DNA from: Candidatus Borrarchaeum yapensis
Lineage (GTDB): Archaea; Asgardarchaeota; Sifarchaeia; Borrarchaeales; Borrarchaeaceae
Direction: 5' to 3'
Assembly (NCBI GenBank): GCA_016840515.1
Contig: JAEOSF010000016.1
Coordinates: 1 to 64,000, forward strand
Length of the DNA: 64,000 bases
Under the pieces are notes generated by a model. The model saw only the letters and a list, made by a program, of their open reading frames with translations, was not told the DNA's origin and did no database searches. This document shows positions 52,777-62,382 of this stretch, piece by piece (the first letter of the stretch is position 1; every line of letters begins with the position of its first letter). The position numbers were made by a program, and so were the translations under genes.

Positions 52777-54198
52777 ATTACAATCCCAGAAAAAATTGAT
52801 GGAAAAACAGCAACAGAGTGGGCAAAAATTGGCTTTGAAAAAGCTAGTACAGGAAATTCATTTGACTATCTGGAGGCAGTAGATTGCTTTGAAAAAGCTA
52901 TTAAGATAGACACTACTTATGTTAATAGTTGGTTTTATCTTGGTGCTGCCAAAGAAAAATTAGGAGACAATCCACCAGGCATAATGGCAAGACAAGATTT
53001 TTATAAAGATGCTATTAAAGCCTTTGAAGAAGTGATAAAACTTGATCAACTACATAAAGTAGCATGGGTTCATTGTGGGTATTGTGCTGAACGATTAGCT
53101 TATTGGACACGAGAAGAGGATAAAAAACTTGAACTTTATAAAAAGGCATTAAAATGCTATAAAGAAGCAATCGATATTGATCAAGAGGACGGAGACGCTT
53201 GGTTTAACCTTGGTAACGCATATAGGTACCTGAATCAGTTTGAAAACGCAATAAAAGCATATGAGACTGCAATTAATATCAATCCACAGGATTTTGATGC
53301 TTATTATAATATGAGTATTTGTTTTGAAAACTTAGTTTCTTACCAAGAAGCAATTAATTGCATAAAGAAAGCTTTAGAAATTAATCCAAGTAATGAGCGA
53401 ATTCAAGATCGTCTTCGACGGCTAGAGGTAGATAACGAAATTGCGGAAATAGATATAGAATCTGCTGGTAAGGGCAAGATCGCAAATGAAGCAATTCACC
53501 TAGGTATATCTTGCTTAAACGAGAGGGATTTCAATAATGCAATGGAGCATTTTGAAAAAGCAAATGAAATATATAAAGAAATAAATAGTCTTACAGGGCA
53601 GGCTTATGCCTTACTTTATTTAGGATTGATTTTTAAAAATCAAGGGGAATGGGCAACATCTTTGAAATACAACCAAGATGCATATGAAATTTATTCTCAG
53701 ATTGAACATAGACCAGGAATGGCTGAAACATCTCATAATTCAGGTTTTCTTTATTTTCAATTGAATAAAATTCAGGAAGCTATTTATGAATTTCAAAAAT
53801 CGACTAAATTATTTAAAGAACTAAACGATATATCAAAACTCTCAGATGGGCTTGCAAATCTTGGTTTGTTATATAAAAAGAATGGAGACTTATCAAAAGC
53901 ACTAGAAATCTTTCAAGAATGTTATAAAATTGATTTAGAAACCAATGATAAAAAACATCAAGCGCAAGATTTGCAAGATATAGGTCTACTAAGTCAGGAG
54001 TTAGGTGATTATAATAAGTCTTTAGACTGTTTTCAAAAATCTTATGAACTTTATACAGAACTAGACATTCAGACAGGTCATACTCAACAATTAGAGAACG
54101 TTAAAAACTTACTACGTGTTATCAAAAAAGAAAAGGAAATTACACCCCAATTAAGAAAAAAAATTAATGAAACTAAGCGATTGCTTAAAATAGATTGA
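52777..54198 (+). CDS. Long TPR protein, probable non-AUG start
   Basis: About 473 residues. The track starts at an internal ATG (52984), but the same frame is clearly TPR-coding further upstream (TEWAKIGFEKASTGNSFDYLEAVDCFEKAIKIDTTYVNSWFYLGAAKEKLGD). It closes at a TGA at 52774. A strong AAGGTGGGTGA sits there, and the first codons are ATT (52777) and ATC (52783), with no ATG, GTG or TTG before 52984. The N-terminal half has classical TPRs; the second half has longer LGN-like repeats (ALLYLGLIFKNQGEWATSLKYNQDAYEIY). It is a scaffold of unknown partners. Confidence 0.8.
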   Translation: MTIPEKIDGKTATEWAKIGFEKASTGNSFDYLEAVDCFEKAIKIDTTYVNSWFYLGAAKEKLGDNPPGIMARQDFYKDAIKAFEEVIKLDQLHKVAWVHCGYCAERLAYWTREEDKKLELYKKALKCYKEAIDIDQEDGDAWFNLGNAYRYLNQFENAIKAYETAININPQDFDAYYNMSICFENLVSYQEAINCIKKALEINPSNERIQDRLRRLEVDNEIAEIDIESAGKGKIANEAIHLGISCLNERDFNNAMEHFEKANEIYKEINSLTGQAYALLYLGLIFKNQGEWATSLKYNQDAYEIYSQIEHRPGMAETSHNSGFLYFQLNKIQEAIYEFQKSTKLFKELNDISKLSDGLANLGLLYKKNGDLSKALEIFQECYKIDLETNDKKHQAQDLQDIGLLSQELGDYNKSLDCFQKSYELYTELDIQTGHTQQLENVKNLLRVIKKEKEITPQLRKKINETKRLLKID

Positions 54199-54200
54199 AG

Positions 54201-54449
54201 TTAGCCGACTGGTGTCAGCCAGAAGGCAATAACTGCACCAAGCATACTGAACGCCAGTTTTTCTGCATTATCCGAGAATGATCCAATGAAAATGATGTAA
54301 AGACTCACAAAGAACACTATTATTGATAAGATTAACTGTAATATCGCCCTGATATCTCTTTTAGGGGAAATAGTTTCTTTTCCTCTCCCATGTCGAAACT
54401 CAGATCCTTTTCGTGATCGTCTTGCTAATTTTAGCACATTTATCGTCAT
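54201..54449 (-). CDS. Small two-helix membrane protein
   Basis: 82 residues. A basic N-terminus (ARRSRKGSEFRHGRGKETISPKRD) is followed by two hydrophobic segments (ILQLILSIIVFFVSLYIIFIG and LAFSMLGAVIAFWLTPVG). The ATG at 54449 is supported by a strong GGAGGAGGAAAAA. It is convergent with the TPR gene. The function is unknown; a C-terminal cap of this type occurs in many small archaeal membrane proteins. Confidence 0.6.
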   Translation of the reverse strand: MTINVLKLARRSRKGSEFRHGRGKETISPKRDIRAILQLILSIIVFFVSLYIIFIGSFSDNAEKLAFSMLGAVIAFWLTPVG

Positions 54450-54634
54450 TTTTTCCTCCTCCGAATGTGACAATTCGCTATCTCAGCAATCCTGTTTATA
54501 AAACTTTGTTGATAGCAAAGCTATTTTGTCGTAAAATTTCTTCAAAAACTTTATGTAACATCATTGGAAAGATTTGATAACGAACACTCAAGTATGAGAT
54601 TTCAGTCGACTGCAACACTGGTGTTGATGCTATT

Positions 54635-55075
54635 TTGCTTGTTCGAGATAAAGCTCTCATGCAAGTTCTTTCAGAAATAGATGAATCCTCTGAAATTGCT
54701 ATCAGTGTTTTATGCACCAAAGAGGGATTTGCTATAGCGTATTCTATTAATTCGGAACAAGCACCTGATATCGATCTACTTACTCCTCTGGCTGCTGTTA
54801 TTCATGCCACAGCGAATAAGGCAATAGAAGAACTACATGCAGGTTATCATCAAACCTCAATAATTGAAAGTAGCAAAGGAACGGTGCTTATCCGTGATAT
54901 TATTGATGAAATAATGCTTTGCTGTTACATTCCAAAACCGAAACAAGAACGTCAAGTCAGAATTCGTACTTATATGCTTGGTGTGGCTCTAGATACAATG
55001 GAAAGAGTCGCTACAAAGATCCGTAGATATTTGATTTCTTTACGAAAGCCTTATGAGGCGGATAATAAGGTATGA
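54635..55075 (+). CDS. Roadblock/LC7-like protein
   Basis: 146 residues. The order helix (ALMQVLSEIDESSEIAISVL), strand CTKEGFAIAYS, helix LLTPLAAVIHATANKAIEELH and strands TSIIESSKGTVLIRDIIDEIMLCCYIP fits a roadblock/LC7 or MglB-type fold, which binds small GTPases. The C-terminal helix is basic (MERVATKIRRYLISLRK). The start is a TTG, or ATG at 54659. It could regulate one of the Rab-like GTPases, but it lies 40 kb away. The assignment is by pattern only. Confidence 0.55.
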   Translation: MLVRDKALMQVLSEIDESSEIAISVLCTKEGFAIAYSINSEQAPDIDLLTPLAAVIHATANKAIEELHAGYHQTSIIESSKGTVLIRDIIDEIMLCCYIPKPKQERQVRIRTYMLGVALDTMERVATKIRRYLISLRKPYEADNKV

Positions 55076-55229
55076 AAGTCTATTTTGTTTGGAATTTGAT
55101 TTTTTTCATTTTTATTAAGAAAAGTAGATATTAGGCAAAAAAAGCCCGAGATTTTTCGGAGGTTGCAAAAACCACCTAAATGAAAGCCCAGATTAATATG
55201 TATAAGTATAGTATTTTTAGGTAATGTAA

Positions 55230-56162
55230 ATGCAAGATGAATTAAATTCGATAGAAGAAAATGCAGTTTTAGATAAAACTATTTCATTAAAAATAAACAA
55301 TAAAATTTTCCTCGCGTTTGAGCGTAAAACTCCTCTAAGTATTTCAGAAGCGGTCCAATATACTGTTGACGAAGATTATCAAGAAAAGAGACTTTATCTC
55401 GATTTTATGACCCATGAATTAGGAAAAGAAGTGCTAATCAAGAGATATGAGTTTTTCCTCCAAAATATGGAAGATTTAGCTGGCAAAACCTTAAGCATTT
55501 ATCTTGATATCAATCTATATCGGGTCTTATTCCTAACTATAACAGAAGGTGAATTAAACCAGGAAGTTGATTATTCAACAATCATATACCGATTTGATCG
55601 CTTCCAGATACCCTCTGAAAAGAATGATCCGGTCATAGAGGTTGAGAAAGGTGCTACAGTTTTTGAACGTGGTTTTGTGATATCGGGAAGGGTAACACCA
55701 GGAAATAATCGATTTATCAGTTCATGTGATTTCTGTGGTAAATTCTTCATGTTTCAGATGTTTCATGTCGGCTTTTCAGATGTAGATTATTACTACTGTG
55801 ATCGCTGTACTAATTATCTGGCGGTGTCTATATACGATCAAAAGTATAACAGATTATTAGATAAGCTTTCTGCGAAGCGAATTTCCCCCTTCAGTCAACC
55901 ATATGAGTTTTCAGATTACGATATTCAGCTCAATCTTGAAAATTATCAGTTAATTGAAGATCACTTTGTTTCATGTACTTGTGGAGGTCATTTCAGGTAT
56001 CTGGCTAACTGCCTTTGTCCGTATTGTAAAAGTCCCTATGTAGACTTCTTTAACGATATATTTAGAAAAGCTGACCAGTATTATGTCGTTGATATGGTCG
56101 TTCCAAAATGCGAATCCTTTTATGGCGAAAAGTATTGGAATGATTATAAGGAGGATGATTAA
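55230..56162 (+). CDS. Zinc-ribbon protein of unknown function
   Basis: 310 residues, not recognised. The N-terminal 150 residues look like a mixed alpha/beta domain (YQEKRLYLDFMTHELGKEVLIKRYEFFLQNMEDL). Two zinc-type clusters follow: SSCDFCGKFFMFQMFHVGFSDVDYYYCDRCTNY and FVSCTCGGHFRYLANCLCPYCKSPY. It is 51 bases upstream of the NAD kinase on the same strand, so co-transcription is likely. AGGTAATGTAA stands before the ATG. A regulatory or RNA-binding role is a guess. Confidence 0.6.
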   Translation: MQDELNSIEENAVLDKTISLKINNKIFLAFERKTPLSISEAVQYTVDEDYQEKRLYLDFMTHELGKEVLIKRYEFFLQNMEDLAGKTLSIYLDINLYRVLFLTITEGELNQEVDYSTIIYRFDRFQIPSEKNDPVIEVEKGATVFERGFVISGRVTPGNNRFISSCDFCGKFFMFQMFHVGFSDVDYYYCDRCTNYLAVSIYDQKYNRLLDKLSAKRISPFSQPYEFSDYDIQLNLENYQLIEDHFVSCTCGGHFRYLANCLCPYCKSPYVDFFNDIFRKADQYYVVDMVVPKCESFYGEKYWNDYKEDD

Positions 56163-56213
56163 ATAAGGTAAACTGTCCATAACTTAACTGAGTGGGTTTC
56201 TTGAGGTGGTTTT

Positions 56214-57026
56214 ATGAACTACCACTCTTCAAGAAGAGTGGCTCCCCGTGTTATAGACGATATGCAGCGTCTCGAAGATATAAAAAAAGTTAAGCTCGTG
56301 ATTAAAAAGAATTATCCAGAATTAGAGAAAGTGTATCAGCTATTTGATGTCGTGGAAACAAAAGCTGATATTTGTATATCAGTTGGTGGTGATGGTACAC
56401 TTTTAAAAGCTGTTAGTGAATTCGATGGACCTGTACTTCCAATTGGAGGGAGATCAGAAAAAAGTTTAGGATTTTACGCTGACTTTAGAGTACAGGACAT
56501 GGATGTCGCATTAGATCAACTTCTTCAAGGTCATACCATCGAAGAATTTAGAAAAATAGAATTTGAATTTAAAGGTAAAAAACATTATGCGTTAAATGAA
56601 GTTCGGCTCTTCAGAGGGGATTGTCCCTCTAGTTTACATTTTGGTCTTTATATTAAGAACGAAGGTAAAACTGAAAGATTTTATCCTCGTGATATAAAGG
56701 CAGATGGTTTGATTTTCGCAACACCGGTTGGATCAACTGCATATAACTTCAATGTTTATGGTCCTATCGTTCATAAGGGAGACGTTATGGTAATAGCTCC
56801 AATCTCAGCTCGCGTGCCACCAATAGTTACAAGTGATAGATTTTTTGTAAAAGTAACAAAAAATAGGGGCTACTTAGAGTACGATCATATGGTACATCTT
56901 GAAATAACAGAAGGAGATAGTTTGTCTGTTGCTCTTTCTGACAAATATGCGCAAATTATTAGATTAAAAGAACGAGAACCCTTCTATCAAAAACTGGAAA
57001 GACTAAGCCGGTTTGTTATGTTTTAA
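56214..57026 (+). CDS. NAD kinase
   Basis: 270 residues with the NAD-kinase signature ICISVGGDGTLLKA, the substrate block HYALNEVRLFRG and the DIKADGLIFATPVGSTAYNFNVYGPIV motif. It phosphorylates NAD to NADP, setting the NADPH pool. The N-terminus is shortened relative to some family members (MNYHSSRRVAPRVID). A strong GAGGTGGTTTT precedes the ATG. It follows the zinc-ribbon gene closely. Confidence 0.95.
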   Translation: MNYHSSRRVAPRVIDDMQRLEDIKKVKLVIKKNYPELEKVYQLFDVVETKADICISVGGDGTLLKAVSEFDGPVLPIGGRSEKSLGFYADFRVQDMDVALDQLLQGHTIEEFRKIEFEFKGKKHYALNEVRLFRGDCPSSLHFGLYIKNEGKTERFYPRDIKADGLIFATPVGSTAYNFNVYGPIVHKGDVMVIAPISARVPPIVTSDRFFVKVTKNRGYLEYDHMVHLEITEGDSLSVALSDKYAQIIRLKEREPFYQKLERLSRFVMF

Positions 57027-57113
57027 GATAGAGTAATTCCAGTCATTTGTTTTTTGTTTTTTCGAATTTAAAGAGTGATAATTTAATTAGGAAAGTAAGT
57101 TTTGAAAACAAGA

Positions 57114-57617
57114 TTAATCTTCTATTCTCCAAACAAATTCACAATAAGAATCCCCTGCACACATCCCTTTTGGTCGTTCAAGGATAGCCGTTGGATTTAT
57201 AGTCTTATTAACAATATTACCGAATATTTTGCACCAATCGCTGATATCTTTAGGCTCTGTTTTGTACGGACACTTAATGTATTTAATTCTATTAACTATC
57301 TTAGATCGCTCAAGTATGATAACTTCCTGATCAGTGAGCTCAGCCCAGATATCAAAGAATTGCCCAATTGTTTCAGCATCGTTTCCCTCTAAATTGAAGA
57401 TGGTACGAATAGTATTGGTAAAATTCTTTGCTCTGTCCCCCATTTTATTGACCATTTCATACATTTCAAGAGCAGCAGCAGCACCATATTTCTCGCGGAT
57501 TGCATATAAGTATCCTTTGCCGAGATTTGTATATCCTTTCATAGCAAAATCGTATTTTAGTTCCCACGGTATTCCTCTCTTGGGAGCTGCGCAAGGTGTC
57601 TGTAATTTCTTAGCCAT
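57114..57617 (-). CDS. ATC-hydrolase-like / DUF6125-type protein, copy 2
   Basis: 167 residues: YTNLGKGYLYAIREKYGAAAALEMYEMVNKMGDRAKNF, IVNRIKYIKCPYKTEP, SDWCKIFGNIVNKTINPTAILERPKGMCAGDSYCEFVWRIED. The last block (CAGDSYCEFVW) is typical of the L-2-amino-thiazoline-4-carboxylate-hydrolase-related family. It is distantly related to the gene at 37202. The role is unknown. GGAGGAGACT precedes the ATG. Confidence 0.75.
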   Translation of the reverse strand: MAKKLQTPCAAPKRGIPWELKYDFAMKGYTNLGKGYLYAIREKYGAAAALEMYEMVNKMGDRAKNFTNTIRTIFNLEGNDAETIGQFFDIWAELTDQEVIILERSKIVNRIKYIKCPYKTEPKDISDWCKIFGNIVNKTINPTAILERPKGMCAGDSYCEFVWRIED

Positions 57618-57715
57618 AGTCTCCTCCTCTCCCTTTAGCTTTAATATTTTTTAGTGCTCCTACTTGGCACTCTGCTAATATTTACATATACGAATGAAAA
57701 TAAAAAAAAGGAATA

Positions 57716-58288
57716 TTAGAACGGTAGTGAATCTATGAAATCATCAAAGAAGTTCCGGTTGAGTTTTGTTGTGATTGTCATTTCTATTGTCTGATACTCA
57801 AACACTGCAGATTTGCCATTGCCATTTATTTCATAAATTATTGTAATATCATTCCATGGCTGTATTTTATCGTATTTCACTACTTCGATGTCGATTACAA
57901 GATTTGGTCTTCTAAGATAGATTGTAAATGCTATTCTTGTTCCATCTTCAAATTTAAATCTATAATGGAGCCATTCCTCATCGATATTCGTTTGGGGTTC
58001 ATGTCTTTGTTTCCTTTCTAAAGTATCTCCACTAAATCTATATGTAGCCTCGATTAATTCATTATCTTGAAACTTGTGATCTTCGTTTTCATCGTCAAAT
58101 TCATAAAAACTCCAAATGACTAGTTCATTATTATTATTGCCTTTACCGTATTCGATACGAAATCCTGAGCCATCTGCATTAACATTTACAAAGAAATCTT
58201 CATCTGTTAGGCTTTCTACAGCGAATACTGGGGTAATAACTGTAAGAAGCAGAGTAATCATTACTATCGTAACAGAGATTTTCTTCAA
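57716..58288 (-). CDS. Secreted protein of unknown function
   Basis: 190 residues with a clear signal peptide (MKKISVTIVMITLLLTVITPVFAVES, cleavage after FA). The mature part is strand-rich and acidic (FYEFDDENEDHKFQDNELIEATYRFSGD, IVYLRRPNLVIDIEVVKYDK-like) with no Cys. It may be an extracellular or cell-surface protein. No family is recognised. The neighbour on the other side is the overlapping wHTH/membrane pair. Confidence 0.65.
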   Translation of the reverse strand: MKKISVTIVMITLLLTVITPVFAVESLTDEDFFVNVNADGSGFRIEYGKGNNNNELVIWSFYEFDDENEDHKFQDNELIEATYRFSGDTLERKQRHEPQTNIDEEWLHYRFKFEDGTRIAFTIYLRRPNLVIDIEVVKYDKIQPWNDITIIYEINGNGKSAVFEYQTIEMTITTKLNRNFFDDFIDSLPF

Positions 58289-58483
58289 TTTTTTTCACCT
58301 CCCTTATATCTTCATTTAGGAAAGATCTCTTTAATTATATAAAACATTAGCAGAATCTGGGCGTCATCTTAGGTTATCATAAACTCAAAAGAACTTTTTA
58401 GACCAAAAAGTATATTTTGAACTTATTGCTATTAATACATTTTGTATTAGCTCAAAATTAAAATAAATTGAACGGGTGAGGGT

Positions 58484-59050
58484 ATGAGCGAGGAAGAAAT
58501 TACTCAACAGATGAAAAGATTGCTATATTTAATCGCAGAATATTCTAAGCTGGATGGAAAATACGGTGTTCTGTCTATCAAGGAATTACCGGTCAAAACT
58601 TTGATTTTCAAAGGAATAATAGAAAATATCTTTGATTACGACTATGCGCCTCAGTCTCTTATGTACATCGATAATAGGCGTTACCTGAATGTTAGTCAAG
58701 AGGGAGTGGACGATTTAGAGGATCTTAGGGAGTTAGGATTCATACAAAAGATAAGGTTGGCTACAAAGCGTCACAATTACATATATTCCTACGGTTTAAC
58801 TCCAGAGGGCATTCAATACTTGCAATCGATCCCAATAGATGATAAGAACGCAGTAGATCAGTTTATCAATTGCACATGTGGAAATCTCTACGATATCGTT
58901 GTATTACCGGAAGATATTGTCCTTACATGTGATAAATGCAACCTTACAATCAAAACTGAAATAACAGAAATCGAAGATGTGAAATATAAGAGTGTTCCTG
59001 CTGCACTTAAGACAAGATTGACTGTTGAAAGGGGAGTGGAAAACCAATGA
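58484..59050 (+). CDS. Predicted winged-helix / zinc-ribbon protein
   Basis: 188 residues. The N-terminal part has helix-turn-helix character (ITQQMKRLLYLIAEYSKLDG and YLNVSQEGVDDLEDLRELGFIQKIRLATKRHNYIYSYGLTPEGIQYL), like a winged-helix sensor with a wing at RHNYIYSYGLT. The C-terminal part has a two-Cys pair (NCTCGNLYD, LTCDKCNLT). GGGTGAGGG precedes the ATG. The next gene starts within its last codons (ATGA overlap), so the two are translationally coupled and probably function together. Confidence 0.6.
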   Translation: MSEEEITQQMKRLLYLIAEYSKLDGKYGVLSIKELPVKTLIFKGIIENIFDYDYAPQSLMYIDNRRYLNVSQEGVDDLEDLRELGFIQKIRLATKRHNYIYSYGLTPEGIQYLQSIPIDDKNAVDQFINCTCGNLYDIVVLPEDIVLTCDKCNLTIKTEITEIEDVKYKSVPAALKTRLTVERGVENQ

Positions 59051-60777
59051 GTGGTATTAAGGACGAACTTGTTTCTTTTATATTTTTGAAAGACTTGAAG
59101 CTCTACATTTCTGAATATATACCCTTTGGATCAAATCATATCATTGCTTTCAATGACGAATTAGATTGCCAGAAAGAAGTTAAAGATGGTTTGATGACGA
59201 GTTTTGTCGACATGGAACCTGCTAAAGCAACGTTTAAAGTAGATGAGGAATTAACAAAAGTGACAGTAACTCAATACGATCCAAATGATTATGTTATGTT
59301 CAATGCATCAATTGCTTTCGAAGAAGTTGTTGAGCAACAAGAAGAGATTAGTGTGTATGTTGATGCATATGGTCGCGTTATATATGGTACAAAAATCGAA
59401 GAGATTGATGATGAAGCAGAACTTTCAATAGATAAACTCTCTCGGGTCTTAGCTGACATCGTAATTGATACGTCACGAATGATGAGTTCTTTATTAACCA
59501 CTTATCAGAGAAGATTATTGGATCTCGTATACTTTGGGACACCTGAGTACAGGAATAAATTTGTCATTATGGTCGCCAAGGAAATAACACCAGACAAAAA
59601 GGCAATAGAATTCCACGATGGTGAAGATCTTGAAAATGAATTAAATCAGGTTCTTAGCATAGCAACTGAATTCAAGGACTTGGAAAATGGAACTGATAGA
59701 TTTTTCTACGGCACCGAAGGTTTGCTACTGGTCTCATCAAATCCTGACAAGTATGAGGATTTACTTTCTATAGCCGCTTTCTATCTTGGACTTGATATCT
59801 TTCAGAAGAATTACTTCCAAAAGATGTTCATGTTGTGGGATGAGATTAAAGAGTCTAGAAAACTAATGAACATGGGTGATATTGATCCCAATGCCATTTC
59901 AGAAGCAAAAGCCATTATATCTGAGGTATCTGCTGCTGTAGTGCTAATGAATGAGTTATTATCTTTTATGAGAAAATCTTGTGAAAATATGAATAATGAA
60001 TGGGCCGAACTCGACAAATCTGATCCAAATATTCAAGAAATAATCGAGACAATAGCTCTACAAGATATGGTAGGAAAATCCATAACCAGAATTGAGGATG
60101 CCAAACTTGTTGTGTCAGGTTTAACAGAGGAAATTGGAGGAATTAATGGCCTTGTCAATTCATTAGCAGAAAAACAAATGTCTCGAATGAATGAGTCATT
60201 GCGAGATAGCATTGCTTCGATGGATGAGATGGGTCGTAGCTCTGAAAGAACAGGAGCATCATTGAACGTCTTAGAAATCTTGCTGGCAGGTACAATCGCT
60301 TTTGATGTGTTATTTCTAGTTGTTGGTGAATATTCATGGGAACCCCTTGCTGGCTGGATTGCATCAGTGCCTGGCATTTTCATTTGGACAGGAATATGCC
60401 TTTCATCATTCTTCGCTGTTGGATATTTTATGTTACGACTTACACAACGCATGGAATCTGAATCTGAACCGAATCTCAGGACAAAAATAACAATCGGGAA
60501 GCCTTACAATAAAGAGAAATTTGAGAATTTCTTAGCTGACAAGGAAATCATTATGAACGATGCTCAAATCTTCAATGAAGCCATTATAGAAGACTTTACG
60601 TGGGACGAAGATGATGAAAAATGGCTCGGAAATGAAGCACGAATTAAGTTACGAAGAGATACCACGAATTCATTTATTCTTAATGTGATGGTAAATATTG
60701 ATTCGCCAAAAGACATTACCGTACAGCAAGTCTCCTCAAATATACAAGACTCTCTAAAGGATTTGACCTCGAACTGA
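59047..60777 (+). CDS. Membrane-associated partner protein with long helical region
   Basis: 576 residues. Residues 1-130 form a strand-rich domain (SVYVDAYGRVIYGTKIEE). Residues about 150-390 are mostly helical, with a polar coiled region (NMNNEWAELDKSDPNIQEIIETIALQDMVGKSITRIEDAKLVVSGL). Two transmembrane helices follow (LEILLAGTIAFDVLFLVVGEY and IPGIFIWTGICLSSFFAVGYFML-type). A C-terminal domain ends at LKDLTSN. The layout of helices then two TMs recalls CorA-like channels, but no GMN signature is seen. It overlaps the upstream gene by 4 bases. Function unknown. Confidence 0.65.
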   Translation: MSGIKDELVSFIFLKDLKLYISEYIPFGSNHIIAFNDELDCQKEVKDGLMTSFVDMEPAKATFKVDEELTKVTVTQYDPNDYVMFNASIAFEEVVEQQEEISVYVDAYGRVIYGTKIEEIDDEAELSIDKLSRVLADIVIDTSRMMSSLLTTYQRRLLDLVYFGTPEYRNKFVIMVAKEITPDKKAIEFHDGEDLENELNQVLSIATEFKDLENGTDRFFYGTEGLLLVSSNPDKYEDLLSIAAFYLGLDIFQKNYFQKMFMLWDEIKESRKLMNMGDIDPNAISEAKAIISEVSAAVVLMNELLSFMRKSCENMNNEWAELDKSDPNIQEIIETIALQDMVGKSITRIEDAKLVVSGLTEEIGGINGLVNSLAEKQMSRMNESLRDSIASMDEMGRSSERTGASLNVLEILLAGTIAFDVLFLVVGEYSWEPLAGWIASVPGIFIWTGICLSSFFAVGYFMLRLTQRMESESEPNLRTKITIGKPYNKEKFENFLADKEIIMNDAQIFNEAIIEDFTWDEDDEKWLGNEARIKLRRDTTNSFILNVMVNIDSPKDITVQQVSSNIQDSLKDLTSN

Positions 60778-60807
60778 TTGCTTCCATTAGTTGAGAAGAA
60801 GCCTCAA

Positions 60808-62382
60808 CTATTCATTTTTTCTTTTTGCTCCTAAATACCTTTCTTTTTGTCCAGGGCCTCTTGCTGTCTGCCATGGCCAATCCTCTTTTGAATAGAAGTT
60901 TATTTTTGGTGGATCTGCTAGTCCTTCAGATAAAATAATACCCAAATCTTCATTAGAATTTAAAATATCTGAATGTAAACTATCGATTTGCTCAGAACTT
61001 GGCTTGGATGAAACACAAACGTCAACAACAAGTTGTGGTTTCTGGTTTTCAGAGTATTCACTTGAGATATGTAAGTGTTGACAAAACTCTTCAGCGAGGT
61101 TCCTAAAAATAGCTGCTTGTATTTGTTGAGGATAAACGTAGGCACTAAAAACAGCAATAGATCCGTCGCTTCTACCATAAACATAAACGATTGGCAGGGT
61201 ATATTCAAGCTCTATCTGTGTGAGATTCAGTAAATCAGTTAATTCACTTTTCGGGTTGTAAAAAACACCACCTTCATCATGTATATTATATCTAATAAGG
61301 GGTTGCCGCCTCTCGTATAATGGAGTTAGAATCAGTTCGTTTATTCCAGTTTCAGCTGGTACTGCCTCAATATAAACGTGTGTAGGATCGTAATAGAATA
61401 GCATAGGTGGATGGTCCTTGCCAAAGAACTGTCTACATAACTCAGGATTTTTATCAAGATAGCCTCTGAGCTGTATCAAATCGGGGGCTTCAATACCCAC
61501 TTGAATGCCTGTATCCGCAGAGCCGTATGCGGAAAATAGCGTTCCTCCTGTTTTATTTTTGATGTATTCTCTATAAGATTCAGGGAATCCGTCCCCTCCA
61601 GAGACAAAGATTGTTTCTTCTATATTATCCCATTCGTTGAATTTCATCTCGTCAAGGATATCTAATATGGTTTTTATTGTAGGAGGATAACTCATTATTA
61701 ATGCTTTTTTGAAGCCGCCTGGTGTAGATTTAATCGAATATCTTTTGTAAAAATCTGCAATAGTCTGAGCAATCTCAGGAGGGTTTAGACCAATATTGAT
61801 AGTTGCTGTTTTTCTTCTTGATGCATTCCCAGCTTGAATTCCAGTAACCCAACTACTTAAAGCAAAGCCATTTATCGAAAATGCTTCGTCATCGCTTACA
61901 TCGTAAAATATAGACAATAAAACCGGAATCTGACGTTCTTCTCTGAGTACTTCTTTTAGATCCCTTAACCAGTATGTATGCTTGCCTGAATAACCAGAAC
62001 TGGTTTCAATCATTTTTGCGGGACTCATATCTCCATCTATACAAAGATCTGCAGGGTGTTCTTCATTAGGACGAATATAACTTGCCTTGTCAGAAATTGG
62101 TGCATCTTTTATTGACTTAGCGTTTTTAATGTCATTTTGAGAATGATCTTTTTCTTTCAAGAAATTTTCATACGCTGGGACTCTTTTAGCAGTCTCTTTA
62201 AGAATATAAAGTGCTCTTTGTTCTCCTCTTTTTACGAGAAAATCAGTCATACCTAAAGTGATGATTTTTTTTGTGTTCTTTTCACTTCGCGTTATAGTTT
62301 TTCTCATCCGGTAAAAAAGTCCAAGTGGTGTGATTTTGAGAAGTGGTTTTAGCAAAAAATTCGGAATAAAACTGATGTTCAT
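60808..62382 (-). CDS. Phenylacetate-CoA-ligase-like adenylate-forming enzyme
   Basis: 524 residues related to the phenylacetate-CoA ligase branch of the ANL superfamily. Recognisable blocks are RVPAYENFLKEKD, PISDKASYIRPN, IETSSGYSGKHTYWLRD, FVSGGDGFPESYREYI, FSAYGSADTGIQVGIE, ELILTPLYERRQPLIRYNIHDEGG and YVYGRSDGSIAVFSAYVYPQQIQ. The phosphate-binding loop SSGYSGKH deviates from the usual SSGTTGKP, so classical CoA-ligase activity is not certain. The family activates aryl or acyl acids by adenylation. Confidence 0.8.
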   Translation of the reverse strand: MNISFIPNFLLKPLLKITPLGLFYRMRKTITRSEKNTKKIITLGMTDFLVKRGEQRALYILKETAKRVPAYENFLKEKDHSQNDIKNAKSIKDAPISDKASYIRPNEEHPADLCIDGDMSPAKMIETSSGYSGKHTYWLRDLKEVLREERQIPVLLSIFYDVSDDEAFSINGFALSSWVTGIQAGNASRRKTATINIGLNPPEIAQTIADFYKRYSIKSTPGGFKKALIMSYPPTIKTILDILDEMKFNEWDNIEETIFVSGGDGFPESYREYIKNKTGGTLFSAYGSADTGIQVGIEAPDLIQLRGYLDKNPELCRQFFGKDHPPMLFYYDPTHVYIEAVPAETGINELILTPLYERRQPLIRYNIHDEGGVFYNPKSELTDLLNLTQIELEYTLPIVYVYGRSDGSIAVFSAYVYPQQIQAAIFRNLAEEFCQHLHISSEYSENQKPQLVVDVCVSSKPSSEQIDSLHSDILNSNEDLGIILSEGLADPPKINFYSKEDWPWQTARGPGQKERYLGAKRKNE

